Shown here piece by piece: positions 1 to 11,001 of a stretch of 64,000 nucleotides of DNA. This DNA comes from Eustoma russellianum (Eukaryota; Streptophyta; Magnoliopsida; Gentianales; Gentianaceae). Below the pieces are notes generated by a model. That model did no database searches and was not told where the DNA came from. It saw only the letters and a program-made list of their open reading frames with translations. The stretch is from the NCBI GenBank assembly GCA_036186865.1, contig AP025051.1, forward strand, positions 22,660,370 through 22,724,369, given 5' to 3'. Within the stretch, counting starts at the first letter, position 1. Every line of letters starts with the position of its first letter. Both the position numbers and the translations under genes were made by a program.

Positions 1-681
1 TATACACATATGGTATATTCCAATCAGCCCTTAATTGATTTTTCTAGAACACTTTAGAATGTATAGAATATATAAAAAATGTCTAGATACATATTATATG
101 TCATGCCAAAAATGTTCCATGTGTCGTGTTCGTAGAAAACCGAATTTTCGACGTTTGTTGATTACCCGATTTTTCTCCGATTAAATTCCAACTTTTTGCA
201 CATATTATGTTACACATAATATACATAAATTAAACTTTAATATTCAGCACTTAGGGCTGTTTAAAGTGGCGCCCGACATGTGACAAAAATTGAATTTGGA
301 ATCTCCACAATTTGGCCTTAATTTGTGGTGCTTTGTGTGTGCCAACATGAAATGATTTTATGGCTGTATATACCATGTAAGCCACGAAATTTGTGGCCAT
401 TTTTGAAGTGTAGGGGCTGGCCATCTATATATGGCAAGTACGTGACACGTTGGCGAAGTTTCGATATTCACCCGATACGATAATTTTTGGTTTAGAACCT
501 TTTAACGTGTCGTAATAAATTTGTCATCACCATGACTTATATCATATGATATAAGACCTGAATATAGTCATAAATATGAGTTAAGTATAATGGTATGACG
601 TTAACGTACGTACATAAAATATATAACGTGTCGGTAGTACGTTGGAATATATGTGCATGTGCCTTTTTATAAAAAAAATCT

Positions 682-731
<50 letters not shown>

Positions 732-1095
732 TAAAAACGTGTAGCATGAGGGAGAAGAAGACTTTCCATTCTTCAATTTGTTGCCTTTGTGCCTTTTCCA
801 AATATAGCTTCCTTTAATGAACTACTTAGTTTATTTAACTAAGTACTTCACTTAATGAACTAGTTTAGTTCGTTAATGATGGCACCTGAAAATAGTTCAA
901 ACACAACAAATGCTTGCCATTTGATGTAAGCTTTAAATCTTCATGGCTCGTTAGTACGACAACATTATGTATGAACTATATAAGGCAAGTTTTATTCAAA
1001 AGCGTGTCATGTCTTAAAATATGTCATGCATTTCTTTAATGCACGTTATTTAAATCATGCATTTTGTAATCACTCAAACCCCTTTTTTCTCTACA
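1..1095 (-). mobile_element. LTR of a Sirevirus-like Ty1/copia element (5' part, runs off the window)
   Basis: Read on the minus strand, this segment matches the first ~1.06 kb of the LTR at 46760-47818 almost throughout; both share the start TGTAGAGAAAA and the same order of motifs. The LTR 5' end is at 1095, where the plus strand reads CTACA, and the rest lies left of base 1. The bases just outside (1096 on) are not polypurine, so this is a 5' LTR or a solo LTR rather than a 3' LTR. It sits inside a minus-strand Tekay-type LTR fragment. An AT microsatellite occupies about 684-728 within it. No coding sequence is present. Confidence 0.8.
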
Positions 1096-1632
1096 AGCGG
1101 AAGTCAAAAAAAACTTTGAAATCGTCATAAATAATAAATGATGTACAAAGGACTAGGTCAAACTAAATCAATATAATGTCTGAAATGAAATAAATGTCTA
1201 AATCCCCACAATGTACGAAATCTGTAAAGTCATAAATCTTCTAAGCCCATCCTCAGAAATATCCACAATGGCCATAAGCAAACCAGCTATGTCGGTCCAA
1301 ATCTCCATCGACTAGCTCGTAATCTTACTAATCTAAAATATATAGGAAGATGTAGTATGAGCGACACTTTGCCCAACAAGTAACCTCACTATACCTACCA
1401 TGGAATCATGCATGGAGAAGCACGTGTAACAAAAATGAATGACAATATAGAAAATAGCATGCCTCTCATTCGCAAATGAATTCACCATTCTGCCTCTGTG
1501 ATAATCAAACAACAAAGTCAACACGTAGACCAATGACTAAGCCAAACCAAACGATAGCTAATCAAATGTTAGTCCAAGTCCAAAATCAATGATAATTTCC
1601 AAATCGAGACGATGCAAAGTTCGATACCAAAA
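1096..1632 (-). mobile_element. Tekay-type Ty3/gypsy LTR fragment (family D)
   Basis: The reverse complement matches about 11545-12085 of the plus-strand family-D LTR over the whole length, with scattered substitutions. The left end is cut by the Sirevirus-like LTR and the right end by a 5'-truncated L1 that starts near 1633. The fragment therefore predates both neighbours. No primer site, polypurine tract or reading frame is included. Confidence 0.8.
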
Positions 1633-1637
1633 GTACG

Positions 1638-3347
1638 ATGGTCTTTTATATGGGAATTACTCCCCTCCGCCGGCATACTTACACACAGTTACTTGCCATG
1701 AGGTCCTTTACTCTACCTATGAAATATCTGGGATCCTTTTTACATAAAGGGATTACCAGGGTTACACATTGTCAGCCTTTGTTACAACATGTGGATGTTT
1801 GGTTAGGAGGATGGCAACATCAGTTTCTGGGGGCAACTGGACGTTTGGTTTTGATACGATCGATCCTTTCCTCTTTACCATTACATATTATGGCATGTAC
1901 CAGGTTGCCCAAAAGTGTGGTTACAGGATTAGAGCGTAAATTCTCATGTTTTTTCTGGGGTTCTAATCATCATCATTGGGTGAATTGGTGCATCCTTTGC
2001 TACCCTTATCAGGAGGGTGGTTTATCTATTAGTGATCTTCATACGCTACAGCTGGTATATGCAGCTAAGTTATGGTGGCTCTATCATACCTTGGATTCTC
2101 TTTGAGATCAGTATCTTTGTGCGCGATATGGGTCGCGTCCTGATTACCATCCTCGGTTTTATGATTCCTTGGTTTGGCATCGCATTTGTAAAATTCACCC
2201 CTTATGTCCATTGCAAGTGGAAATGGAGAGTGGGCTACCAGTTTGGCCATCGGTCACAGGAGAATTTACATTAAGTAATGCATATTCACTTTTCCGGCCA
2301 ACCAAAGTTTCGTTGATATCACACTCCTATATTTGGTATAAGTCACAACGTCTTGCTATTCAAATCTTTCTTTGGAAACTGTTTCATGATGCGCTGCCTC
2401 TGCCGGATGTCCTTCAGCGATTTCATACTATCCAACCTACCATGTGTCCTTTTTGTTGTATGGAATCGGCATCCATGGTACATCTATTCTTTCCTTGCTG
2501 GGTAGTTCGTTTCATATGGGATTATTTTAATGCATTATTGGAGATTAATGTTGTTTGGTGCACATCATGGCGTATATATCTATTGTCCATCTGGTTTGCC
2601 GCTCCAAAATCTTTTTTAGGGGAGATGCAGAAAATATATCCCGGCCTCCTTCTTTGGCATATATGGAAAAGGTATGCGGCTATTATTTATGACGAGTCAT
2701 CTTGGTCTCAGCAGAATGTTATTCGCTCAATGCGGCAGGATCTTTACTTCTGGGCTGCGTCTAGATTTGGCACGGGACTTGCCCTTTCGCATCCATGGCT
2801 TATTCATCTAGGTCTTTCGCCCCCTTTGCGATCAAGGCGTATGCAGATTATTCAATGGTGTCTCCCGCCCATTGGTCGCTTAAAGCTTAATATGGATGCC
2901 TTGGTGGGTCGTCATAGTGCAGGGGGTGGTGCAATAGTTCAAAACTCCTCTGGCCATTTTGTGCATGCTGTATCCTTCCCACTTCGTCGTGACCATCCCC
3001 TAAGAGTTGAAGCTCAGGCTGTTTTCATTGCTCTTCTATATTATATACCACGATACGGTGAGTTTGATATTTCTATTGACTGTCAAGAGCTGGTTCGCTA
3101 TATAGACTCTTCGGTGACTCATTCGGCTCCATATCTATGCCGTATGCGCCTGCTACTCGGTATAGCTCCATTACATCTTACTTATGCCTCTTGCGAGGCA
3201 AATCAGCGCGCACAATTCTTAGCACAATTGGCGATGAATTCTCAATCCTTTCAATCTTTTGTCTCGTTGGCATCCTTACCTTTGCACGTTCGTGGTTTGG
3301 TTCACAGAGATTCAACATTACCATATTTCCGTCACTCTGATGCCTAG
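1638..3347 (+). pseudogene. L1 ORF2 C-terminal part (RT thumb, zf-RVT, RNase H), one in-frame stop
   Basis: One reading frame of about 570 codons broken by a single TGA at 2103-2105, where the better preserved relative at 5640-10478 continues with tryptophan-type sequence. It starts in the region after the RT palm with the plant-L1 block containing the YLGS motif, so the catalytic YADD block and endonuclease are missing. A zinc-binding motif with CPFC is followed by His and Cys near 2440-2500. A type I RNase H domain follows, with an NMDA aspartate block near 2890, a VEAQA glutamate block near 3008 and SIDCQ near 3075. The protein would act in L1 RNP reverse transcription. As truncated it cannot be autonomous. 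Confidence 0.85.
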
Positions 3348-3617
3348 ACAACCATCTATGGCCGTCTTCCGCATCTACGTGTTGTGTATAATTTTGCATT
3401 GTATTTTCGTTTTCTGCTTTCCATTATGTATTGGCGTAGGCCTGTACTTTTTACACAAACTGCATTATAAATATGTACACTTTTTCCTTCGTCCAAGGTT
3501 TTTCCACAAGGGTGGTTGCTGCATATCATATACTACATTTTGTTGTCCTCTCCCGCCTGTCATTGCTGTCACGATTCATTTAATGTTATCTCTGTTCTCA
3601 TTTTGTACCATGGTATT

Positions 3618-3635
3618 CCTCTGCCGTAAGTGAGG
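3618..3635 (+). promoter_or_regulatory. L1 3'-terminal hairpin motif, copy 1
   Basis: CCTCTGCCGTAAGTGAGG can fold with a CCTC/GAGG stem. It is shared with 5528-5545 and 10434-10451 and lies shortly before the poly(A)-like signal in each copy. A role as the RT recognition structure is inference. Confidence 0.5.
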
Positions 3636-3667
3636 GAGTCTTATATCTATAATAAACATCTTTCTTG

Positions 3668-4930
3668 CCAAAAAAATATATACAACAATAACAACAATCA
3701 TACCCAGTATATCTCAATGACAGCAAAAGTTATCGCTAGGGTCTGGGGAGGGTGAGAGGCAAGCAAAAATATACAGTTTTCTTCCAGTGAGACCTCCGGC
3801 TTTATATGTCCCTTCATAGATAGCACAATAATAGGAATATGTATTAGTGAAGGGATTTTATTAAACATAAATAGCAATCTTTCAAAATTAAAACAATCAT
3901 AACAGTGGGCATGCAAAAATGCTTGAAAGACAAATACCGAAACAAAAAAGTGCAAAGTCAACCTACAGTGTAAATACTATCTAATCCTCTAAGTATGCTC
4001 TAAGGTGCCCCTATATCCTGCCTAACCCTCCTTAACCTTAATCTTTTGCCTCCATAAACTCCTATCTGGACCATGTCCTTAGAGAGGTGCAACCTTAGTA
4101 AGTCATGCCTAATCTGCTCATCCCACGTCAGTTTGGGCCTGCCTTTACGCCTCTTCCCTTCTACAATGAGGCTTTCAATTGCCCTGACAGATGCCGTTGT
4201 CTGTCTTCTCTTGACATGCTCAAGTCATCTCATTCTTCCCTCTTTTATCTTATCTGTTACACTAGCCATCCCTAACCTTTCTCTGTATACCTCATTTCTT
4301 ATCCTGTCTAGCCTTGTATGCCCACACATCCACCTCAGCATCCTCATCTCTGCCACTTCCATCTTTTGTGACTGCAACCTCTTAATGGCCCAGCATTCTG
4401 TTCCATATAACATTGCCTGCCGCACTGCAACCCTATAAATTTTTCCCTTTAATTTAGTTGGAAAATTTTTGTCACACAATACCGCTGAGGCCACCCTCCA
4501 CCTACACCAACGTGCCTGAACTCGGTGTGCTATGTCACTCTCTATGCCCCCATCTTCCTGTACAAATGATCCTAGGTACTTGAACTTACTTACCCTTGGA
4601 ACCACTTGACCTTCGATGGTGAGTGGGCTATTCTCATTGTTGGCTGCGCCGCTGAAGTCGTAGTGCAGATCCTCGGTCTTAGAACGACTAATCCTTAGCC
4701 CTTTTCTTTTTAAAGCACCTCGCCACTCCTCTAGTCTCATACTTAGGTTATGTCTACTTTCCGCTACTAATACAATATCATCACCAAAAAGCATACACCA
4801 CAGGACTGTCTCTTGGATCGACTTTGACATCTCGTCTAGGACAACTGCAAAAGGAAATGAGCTCAAAGCGGACCCTTGACGGAAACCTACCTCCACCGGG
4901 AAGAAGTCTGTATTCCCTATAGGTGTATGA
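3668..4930 (-). mobile_element. RTE-clade LINE, 5'-truncated
   Basis: Minus-strand non-LTR element whose 3' end carries the plant RTE tail: a block with CCCTAGCGATA, then a TTG-rich tail at about 3680-3700. The same tail occurs at 19244-19395. The 5' end is truncated and abuts a long AC/AT microsatellite at 4935-5050. It lies immediately downstream of L1 copy 1, so it probably inserted at or near that element's A-rich 3' end. Confidence 0.85.
4010..4925 (-). pseudogene. RTE LINE reverse transcriptase, C-terminal half
   Basis: Minus-strand frame encoding the C-terminal RT region of the plant RTE clade: a GFRQGSAL block, the catalytic block LFGDDIVL, FKYLGS, and the typical RTE stretch AEMRMLRWMCGHTR. 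The catalytic motif reads FGDD where this clade normally has FADD. The frame is open from 4971 down to 4225 and is stopped at 4225-4227 where homologues have a tryptophan. Similar sequence continues to about 4010. The first residues of the longest open frame are translated microsatellite, not protein. The endonuclease and N-terminal RT are missing, so the copy is dead. Confidence 0.8.
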
Positions 4931-4934
4931 ATTA

Positions 4935-4957
4935 TATATATACATATATATATATAC

Positions 4958-5050
<93 letters not shown>
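4935..5050. repeat. AT/AC microsatellite
   Basis: Long (AT)n run with an internal (CA)n block around 4957-4970. It adjoins the truncated 5' end of the RTE LINE. Open frames over it are poly Ile-Tyr and not genes. Confidence 0.9.
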
Positions 5051-5053
<3 letters not shown>

Positions 5054-5275
5054 TGACCGTGTGTTTACAGAAATGATACATATTGATATTTGAAATCTAT
5101 ACTCAAATTTCTAGAATCCATTTTATAACCGATGTGGTATTTTTTTTCTTCTGATTTTGATGCCCTCCTGTGTATATGTTTGGGGGGGGGGGGCGAAAGA
5201 AAATGAAGGGAAAAAAGAGGGCTTCCATTGGATTAATTGATGCCGTGTGTATTTTGATTATTTAAACATGTATGT

Positions 5276-5314
<39 letters not shown>
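5051..5314. other. Unassigned AT-rich spacer with poly-G tract and AT microsatellite
   Basis: No gene or element recognised. It has a run of about 13 G near 5180-5193, a purine-rich stretch after it, and an (AT)n run at about 5280-5314 ending where an L1 3' tail starts. Confidence 0.5.
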
Positions 5315-5317
<3 letters not shown>

Positions 5318-5570
5318 TCCAACAACGTTATCTTTTTCCGAAACTGTATTGGCTATGTATCCCAATTTATAAATATGTACGCTTTTTCCTTCGCCAAGGT
5401 TTTATCCACAAAGGTGGTTTTACTTGGCAATGTTTTAATGCGACATATCATATACGATTGGAGACTAGACCTCCTTAGCTATTTACATTATTTATTTGCG
5501 TATGATGACGACTTGTAATATGGCTTTCCTCCGCCATAAGTGAGGCATTTCAATAAAATCAATATAGATT
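5315..5570 (+). mobile_element. L1-type LINE 3' tail, copy 2
   Basis: About 250 bp matching the 3' UTR of the L1 at 5640-10478 (its 10200-10470), including the CCAC/GTGG hairpin near 5405, CCTCCGCCATAAGTGAGG at 5528-5545 and a following AATAAA. It is a severely 5'-truncated insertion of the same family. AT-rich low-complexity DNA separates it from the next copy. Confidence 0.8.
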
Positions 5571-5640
5571 GTTTTTTTTAAAAAAAATGGGTATATATAT
5601 ATATATATATATTTTTTTTAAAAAAAATGGGTATATATAT

Positions 5641-8600
5641 TTAGTATGGAATGTCAGAGGCCTTCGCGCCTCGTTACCTAGAATAAAGCATCTAATTCAT
5701 GAACACCGATTACATTTGCTTGCTTTAATTGAACCAAAGCATGCTCCTTCACAAATAGCAGCGTTTGCTTTAAGACTGGGATTTTCGCAATTTTATGCTT
5801 CACAGTCCGAACGTATTTGGTTTTTTTGGAGAGACACTGAATTTCGTTTGCTTACTACTCAGGATCAAGATCAAGTGGTACATTTTACTATGCAGTCCTA
5901 TTCGCTACAATGGACGTTTGTTATATCCATTGTCTATGCGAAGCACACTACTCAGTAGCGGCGTCCATTATGGCATTCATTATGTCAGTTTGCAGAATCG
6001 TCTCAGTTACCCTGGGTGTTGGGAGGTGATTTTAATACTTTTCGGACCATTGAGGATCATAGGGGCCATTCCACGCCATCGTTAACATCATTACAGGATT
6101 TCAATGATTGTCTCGAAACATGTTCTTTAATGACGCCTCCACATCATGGTTCCAGATTTACTTGGGCAGATGGCAGAGGCCTTGGACGGATAAGTCGTCG
6201 TTTGGATTGGGTGTTTATAAATTCAGTTTATCAGGATGTCTTACAAGATATTCAGTTAACGCATTTGCCAAGGGTTACATCGGACCACATGCCTTTATTA
6301 TTACTATGTCGACATGGTGCCTCAACAGGCAGGAGATCTTTTCGATTTTTGGATGCTTGGCTCCACCACTCCGACTTTCATTCTTATATGACACAGGCAT
6401 GGTCATCTTATCCGACTACTGGTGGCATGCACGGATTTTATAAAAAGCTATTTGCATTTAAAAAAGATATCCAGCGGTGGAATAAAGACATCTTCGGGAA
6501 TATTTTCAGCAATCTGGCTCATGCAGAGACGCAGCTTAATCATGCTGAGGCAGCATGGGATTCCAATCCGACTGCGGATACCAGGGAAGCATACCATCGG
6601 TCAAAGGCAGAGTACTTGCAAGCCTCGGCTTATGAATTGCAATTTTGGAAACAAAAAGCACGAGTAAAATGGCTTAAGGAAGGGGATGCTAACTCACAAT
6701 ACTTTCATTCCGTTGTTAAGGGGAAGAGAACAGCTTTGCGCATTCAGCAAATTAGCACTGCAGCGGGCACACTCTTGACTGATACGGCAGACATTATGGC
6801 AGCTGGGGTCTCTTTTTATAGGGAGTTATTTGCCTCCGAATCCACATACAATCATTCGGCAATACTTTCTTATATCCCCCGACTGGTAACAGATTCTGAC
6901 AATACAATGTTGACACAGATCCCATTGGAGGCGGAAGTAAAACAGGCCGTGTGGCATCTTGATTCACAGAGTGCCGCAGGTCCAGATGGTTTTCATGGAG
7001 ATTTCTATCGGTCTTGTTGGTCTGTCATACATTCGGATGTGGTTAAAGCAGTGCAAGAATTTTTCCTCAGAGTCCCACAGCCGACTGTCATGGCCATTGC
7101 ATTAATCACTTTAATCCCTAAGACGCAATCTCCAGCGACATTCAGCGACTTCCGTCCAATTTTCCTTACAAACTTTTTGAGCAAAGTTTGTACACGTATC
7201 ATTGCCACACGCTTGAGCACACTCCTTCCGAAATTGATTTCTCCGGAACAAACAGGTTTTCTCCCGGGACATGATATTTCCACACAAGTTTTATTGGCAC
7301 GCGAAATGATCCATATGTTGGATAGAGGGGGCTCTCAGTTGTGTTTGAAATTAGATATGATGAAAGCTTTTGATCGAGTGAGTTGTGACTATTTGGAGAA
7401 ATTGCTGCGCCAGTTTGGGTTTTCCGGTTTTTTTAATCGGCTCATCATAAATCACCTCCGAGCAACAACATTATCAGTATTGATCAATGGGGAGCCGTCA
7501 CCTAAATTTCGTCCAGGCAGAGGAGTGAAACAAGGGGATCCTTTATCTCCACTTCTATTTATATTGGCATCGGAGGGATTCAGTAGAGGATTAAATTTTT
7601 TGGTTGCATCGGGAAATATTCTACCATTCCGTCTAGGCCGTATTCCTTTTACAATCACACATCTGGCATATGCGGATGACCTGCTTATCTTTCTGCAGGG
7701 GACATGGCGCAATTTATTGCGATTTCACAAGTTCTTAACGGACTATGAAACAGCTTTGGGTCAAAAGGTCAATTTTCAGAAGAGCAATATCATTCCTTCA
7801 ACAAATATCACTCCTAGTCGGTGTCGCTCTTTTCAAGAAATAACGGGAATGCGCCTCTCTAGTCTCCCTTTTCGATATCTGGGCTCTTATCTTCACAGAG
7901 GGATTAATCGCTCCAGATACTGTACTACACTAATACAGCATATTGATGAGCGATTACAAGGTTGGCACTCACGACTTCTCTCATCAGCAGGCAGATTGGT
8001 TTTATTACGATCAGTAATTTCTGCGCTTCCACTTCATATTCTAGCAGCAGGAGGCTTACCTAAGTCGGTCATTAAAATGATACATCGAAAGATGGCATCC
8101 TTTTATTGGGGCAAACGATATCATTGGGTAGCTTGGTCGAAATTAACTACTCCTACAGAAGAGGGCGGTCTAGGCATAAGGGATCTTAATTTTCTCCAAC
8201 AGGCATACAACTGCCGGATTTGGTGGTTATATCACAAGCAAGATACGCTATGGAGTCGGTATATGCATATCAAATATGGCCGCAGAGGAGATTATCGGCC
8301 AGGGTTGCCGGATTCACCAATTTGGAAACTTATTTGTCGCACTCATACATTTTGCTTGACTCAGACAACAGACATGGGGACTCATCTCATCTGGAATCCA
8401 TCATCTATGGGAGAATTTACTCTAAAATCCGCTTATGATATTTGTCGACCTGCTGCCGCTACCGTAATTTCATCAAAGTTTATATGGTTCAAACATCATT
8501 CATCCGTTACGAAAATTCTCCTGTGGCGTATATTTCATTCGGCTCTTCCCTTTGAAGATTGCATTGGTTGTTACTCGGCTGCTCGGCCTACACAATGCCC

Positions 8601-9492
8601 ATTTTGCAAGCATCATTCTGCTACGGTTGATCATGTCTTCTTGTATTGTCAACCAATTCGTCACCTATGGACATTTTTTGCAACAGAGTTGAGTGTCATC
8701 TCCCCAACAACTCTGACTCTCTGTCAATATTTACTAGCATGGTGGTATCGTTCCTCTTATTCTTCAGTGGTTGGAGTATTGAAAATAGTGGTTCCGGGAA
8801 TCTTGGTCCATAATATATGGCGCAGTTATACTAATCTAGTTTATGGAGAGATGACAAGCTTTTCACTTACGGCACTCCGAGCCACGATACATTTTGACAT
8901 ACATATGTGGTTCCATACATTGCATGGGTCAAAGCTGGCAGCAGGGCCATCTCCTTCTCTCTCCTGGCTTCCCTATCTTCGACCGCCCCGTCTTAAGATC
9001 GTCAAATGGCTCACTCCACCACCAGGAAAATTTAAAATGAATGTAGATGCAGCGGTTGGACGACACTATTCGGCAGGCGGTGTTATACTGCGTGATCAAT
9101 CGGGCACTTGTGTCCGCGCGATATCATTTCGGTTGCCCACTAGCACACCATTGATGGCGGAAATCCAGGCTTCTTTATTTGGCCTCCTTTATTTCCTTCC
9201 ATTATATCGCACACTCGTTCTGGAGACTGACTGTGCGCAAATACCACTTCGCTTACGATAGCAACAAACAGTCTATGGCAACTATCATTTGCATCTGCTA
9301 CAGACCTTAGTTAATACTCATCGGTTGGAGATTACGCATATATATAGAGAGGCTAACATGGCTGCACACTACCTGGCCCAATATGCGCTCGCATCGCCGG
9401 ATGCAAACTATTTTAATGCTAGCAGTCTGCCGGCGATGGTCAAAGCTGCAGTCCATTTAGATCTAACAACTTCGAACATACGCACCCATTAA
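5641..9492 (+). pseudogene. L1 ORF2: AP endonuclease, reverse transcriptase, zf-RVT, RNase H (two stops)
   Basis: A single frame of about 1,280 codons broken by only two amber codons, at 5956-5958 and 9259-9261. Domain order is as in plant L1 ORF2. The apurinic-type endonuclease has WNVRG near its start, GGDFN near 6025 and a SDH block near 6280. RT has AGPDGF near 6975, a LDMMKAFD block near 7350, GVKQGDPLSPLLF near 7525 and the catalytic YADD at about 7670. A CPFC zinc-binding motif lies near 8600. RNase H has NVDAA near 9045, MAEIQ near 9155 and LETDCA near 9228. The second stop falls inside RNase H. Both stops are consistent with CAG-to-TAG changes. It would nick target DNA and reverse transcribe its own RNA. 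Likely recently active but now defective. Confidence 0.88.
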
Positions 9493-9500
9493 ATTTTGAG

Positions 9501-9912
9501 CTTCCATATGGATTGGCACACTACATTATTTACTGCCTGTATTTTGCTAAATACAGGCAGGGTCGGTATGTTTTCTCTCCTATGTTCTAGTATGGTATCA
9601 TCTGCCCACCTCTAATATGATGATCATTTTCAATGGTGCATGGCCAACATTGCAAACTGCTTCCATCTTGATTGGATCGACACACTGCTCTAAGGTCTTC
9701 CATAAGGATTGGCATGCTGACAATATCTCTGCCTGTACTCTCATAGGTACAGGCAGACTCGGTGAGTCCCTGTTACCTGTTCTTACATGCTTATTTTCTA
9801 TTGGGGAGATCTCATATCTTTACAATAATTATACTGCTACATATCTTGTCTTCCACATGGATTGGCTTTCTTTTATTTCCTCTGCCTGTACTCTGCTGGG
9901 TACAGGCAGAGT
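9501..9912 (+). repeat. Three imperfect repeats, each with a 10-bp-stem/8-nt-loop hairpin, in the L1 3' UTR
   Basis: Each unit starts with a CTTCCAYATGGATTGGC-like block (9501, about 9697 and 9850) and contains a perfect hairpin: 9533-9560, 9729-9756 and 9882-9909. Stems are CTGCCTGTAT/ATACAGGCAG in the first and CTGCCTGTAC/GTACAGGCAG in the other two, so the loop-closing pair changes from T-A to C-G with pairing kept. All three loops are 8 nt with different sequence. A GG-TATG-like block follows units 1 and 3. L1 copies 1 and 2 lack this array. Confidence 0.85.
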
Positions 9913-10319
9913 TGGTATGATTCTAATTCCTTTGTTTGAGTGCCGATTGACACATGTTATTACTGGGCTCTTCTGTTTTCGTGATGCATGGGCGGAGCCA
10001 ACAACTCAACTATGTTCTCTTGGTCAATATAATTACGGATGGTTACACCATTGCCCCCTGCGCCTTCGACCTCCTAGACGTCTGCTGCAACTTTTTACCT
10101 TACACCTTCTGCCCCTGCTATGGATTGCATCTCATTTCTGGGCCGCTGCTGCGGTTTCTAAACACCGAAGAATCAATCATCAACAACATATATTTAGTTG
10201 GATTTTACAGTTCTTATTTCCATGTACTTTTCGCATTCTACTTAGTTACTTATACTATAGCGTCTATCAACATTCCATTGATATAAATATGTACGCTTTT
10301 TTCTTCGTCAAGGTTTTAT

Positions 10320-10451
10320 CCACAAGGGTGGTTTTACTTGACAAGGTTTTAATGCGGCATATCATATATTCTATGGATGTTGATAACCATATACTGCTAA
10401 TATCGTCAGACTTTTACCATGTAATAAGGTTTTCCTCCGCCATAAGTGAGG
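10320..10451 (+). promoter_or_regulatory. Conserved L1 3'-end elements (two small hairpins)
   Basis: CCACAAGGGTGG at 10320-10331 and CCTCCGCCATAAGTGAGG at 10434-10451 are shared with the other two L1 copies of the family, with AATAAA following the second. They probably mark the RNA 3' end used for RT recognition and polyadenylation (inference). Confidence 0.5.
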
Positions 10452-10476
10452 ATTTAAGTCAATAAAATCTCCTTTA

Positions 10477-10481
<5 letters not shown>

Positions 10482-10535
<54 letters not shown>
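10482..10535. repeat. AT microsatellite at the L1 3' terminus
   Basis: An uninterrupted (AT)n run directly after the L1 3' end, in the place where a poly(A) tail would normally be. Confidence 0.9.
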
Positions 10536-10536
<1 letters not shown>

Positions 10537-11001
10537 GCACACATATTAGACGTGGCGCGCGGACCGTATGTTTGTAGGGATGTCTGTAACCATTGTAAAA
10601 TTTCCATTCCATAGTCAGATTCCAATGGAAATTAGAAGGGGTACTTAACATTTAAAGTGGCTGCAACGATGTGATACTCAAACAATTGAAGTTGTTGCAA
10701 CTTTCTTAATAATTGATTATAAAAAAAAGAATAGCAGGCCGTGTATGTTGCATATGTGTTGAAGAAGTAGAATTGCCATGTGCATGGCCAGCGGCCGAGC
10801 AATGCGTGTGCGTAAATATGGTTGTACATGCATGATATATATGTATATGATTATGTAGGCACTTACATGAAAATTGCATATGTGATACATGTGTTGCTCG
10901 AATTGATGAAGTAGGCCGAGAGAGTTACGTGTACGTATATATGTGAATATGCATATGTATGGGCGTGGTCATATGTACGTGTATACATACACGGTTGAGA
11001 G
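10536..11001. other. Unassigned spacer or upstream LTR sequence
   Basis: No coding potential or recognised element. It contains short inverted motifs such as TCTGACTATGGAAT-like sequence and many ATATG/GTACGTGTA repeats. It may belong to the Tekay D LTR if that LTR starts upstream of 11002. Confidence 0.35.

Larger units (their letters stand above)
1633..3667 (+). mobile_element. L1-type LINE, copy 1 (5'-truncated)
   Basis: The 3' half of a plant L1 element: end of reverse transcriptase, zinc-binding domain, RNase H, 3' UTR and a short A-rich tail at 3669-3676. Its 3' UTR shares two blocks with the L1 copies at 5315-5570 and 5640-10478: a CCACAAGGGTGG hairpin near 3505, and the near-terminal motif CCTCTGCCGTAAGTGAGG at 3618-3635 just before an AATAAA-like signal. 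The 5' end is truncated where it meets the Tekay LTR fragment, as expected from target-primed reverse transcription. Confidence 0.85.
5640..10478 (+). mobile_element. L1-type LINE, copy 3 (nearly full ORF2, ORF1 missing)
   Basis: Largest L1 of the window: ORF2 (endonuclease, RT, zf-RVT, RNase H) at 5641-9492 and a 3' UTR of about 980 bp. The 3' UTR holds three repeated hairpins (9501-9912) and the family's 3'-terminal motif at 10434-10451, then AATAAA and a long (AT)n run instead of a poly(A). The 5' end is truncated at the start of ORF2, within AT-rich low-complexity sequence at 5570-5640. ORF1 is absent. Confidence 0.88.

Noticed and set aside
581..769. Small frame with poly Ile-Tyr
   Set aside because: Translated AT microsatellite; the same holds for frames at 4781-5076 and 10371-10651.
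9617..10465. 282-codon open frame on the plus strand
   Set aside because: It lies in the L1 3' UTR over the hairpin repeats; hydrophobic low-information sequence with no conserved motif.
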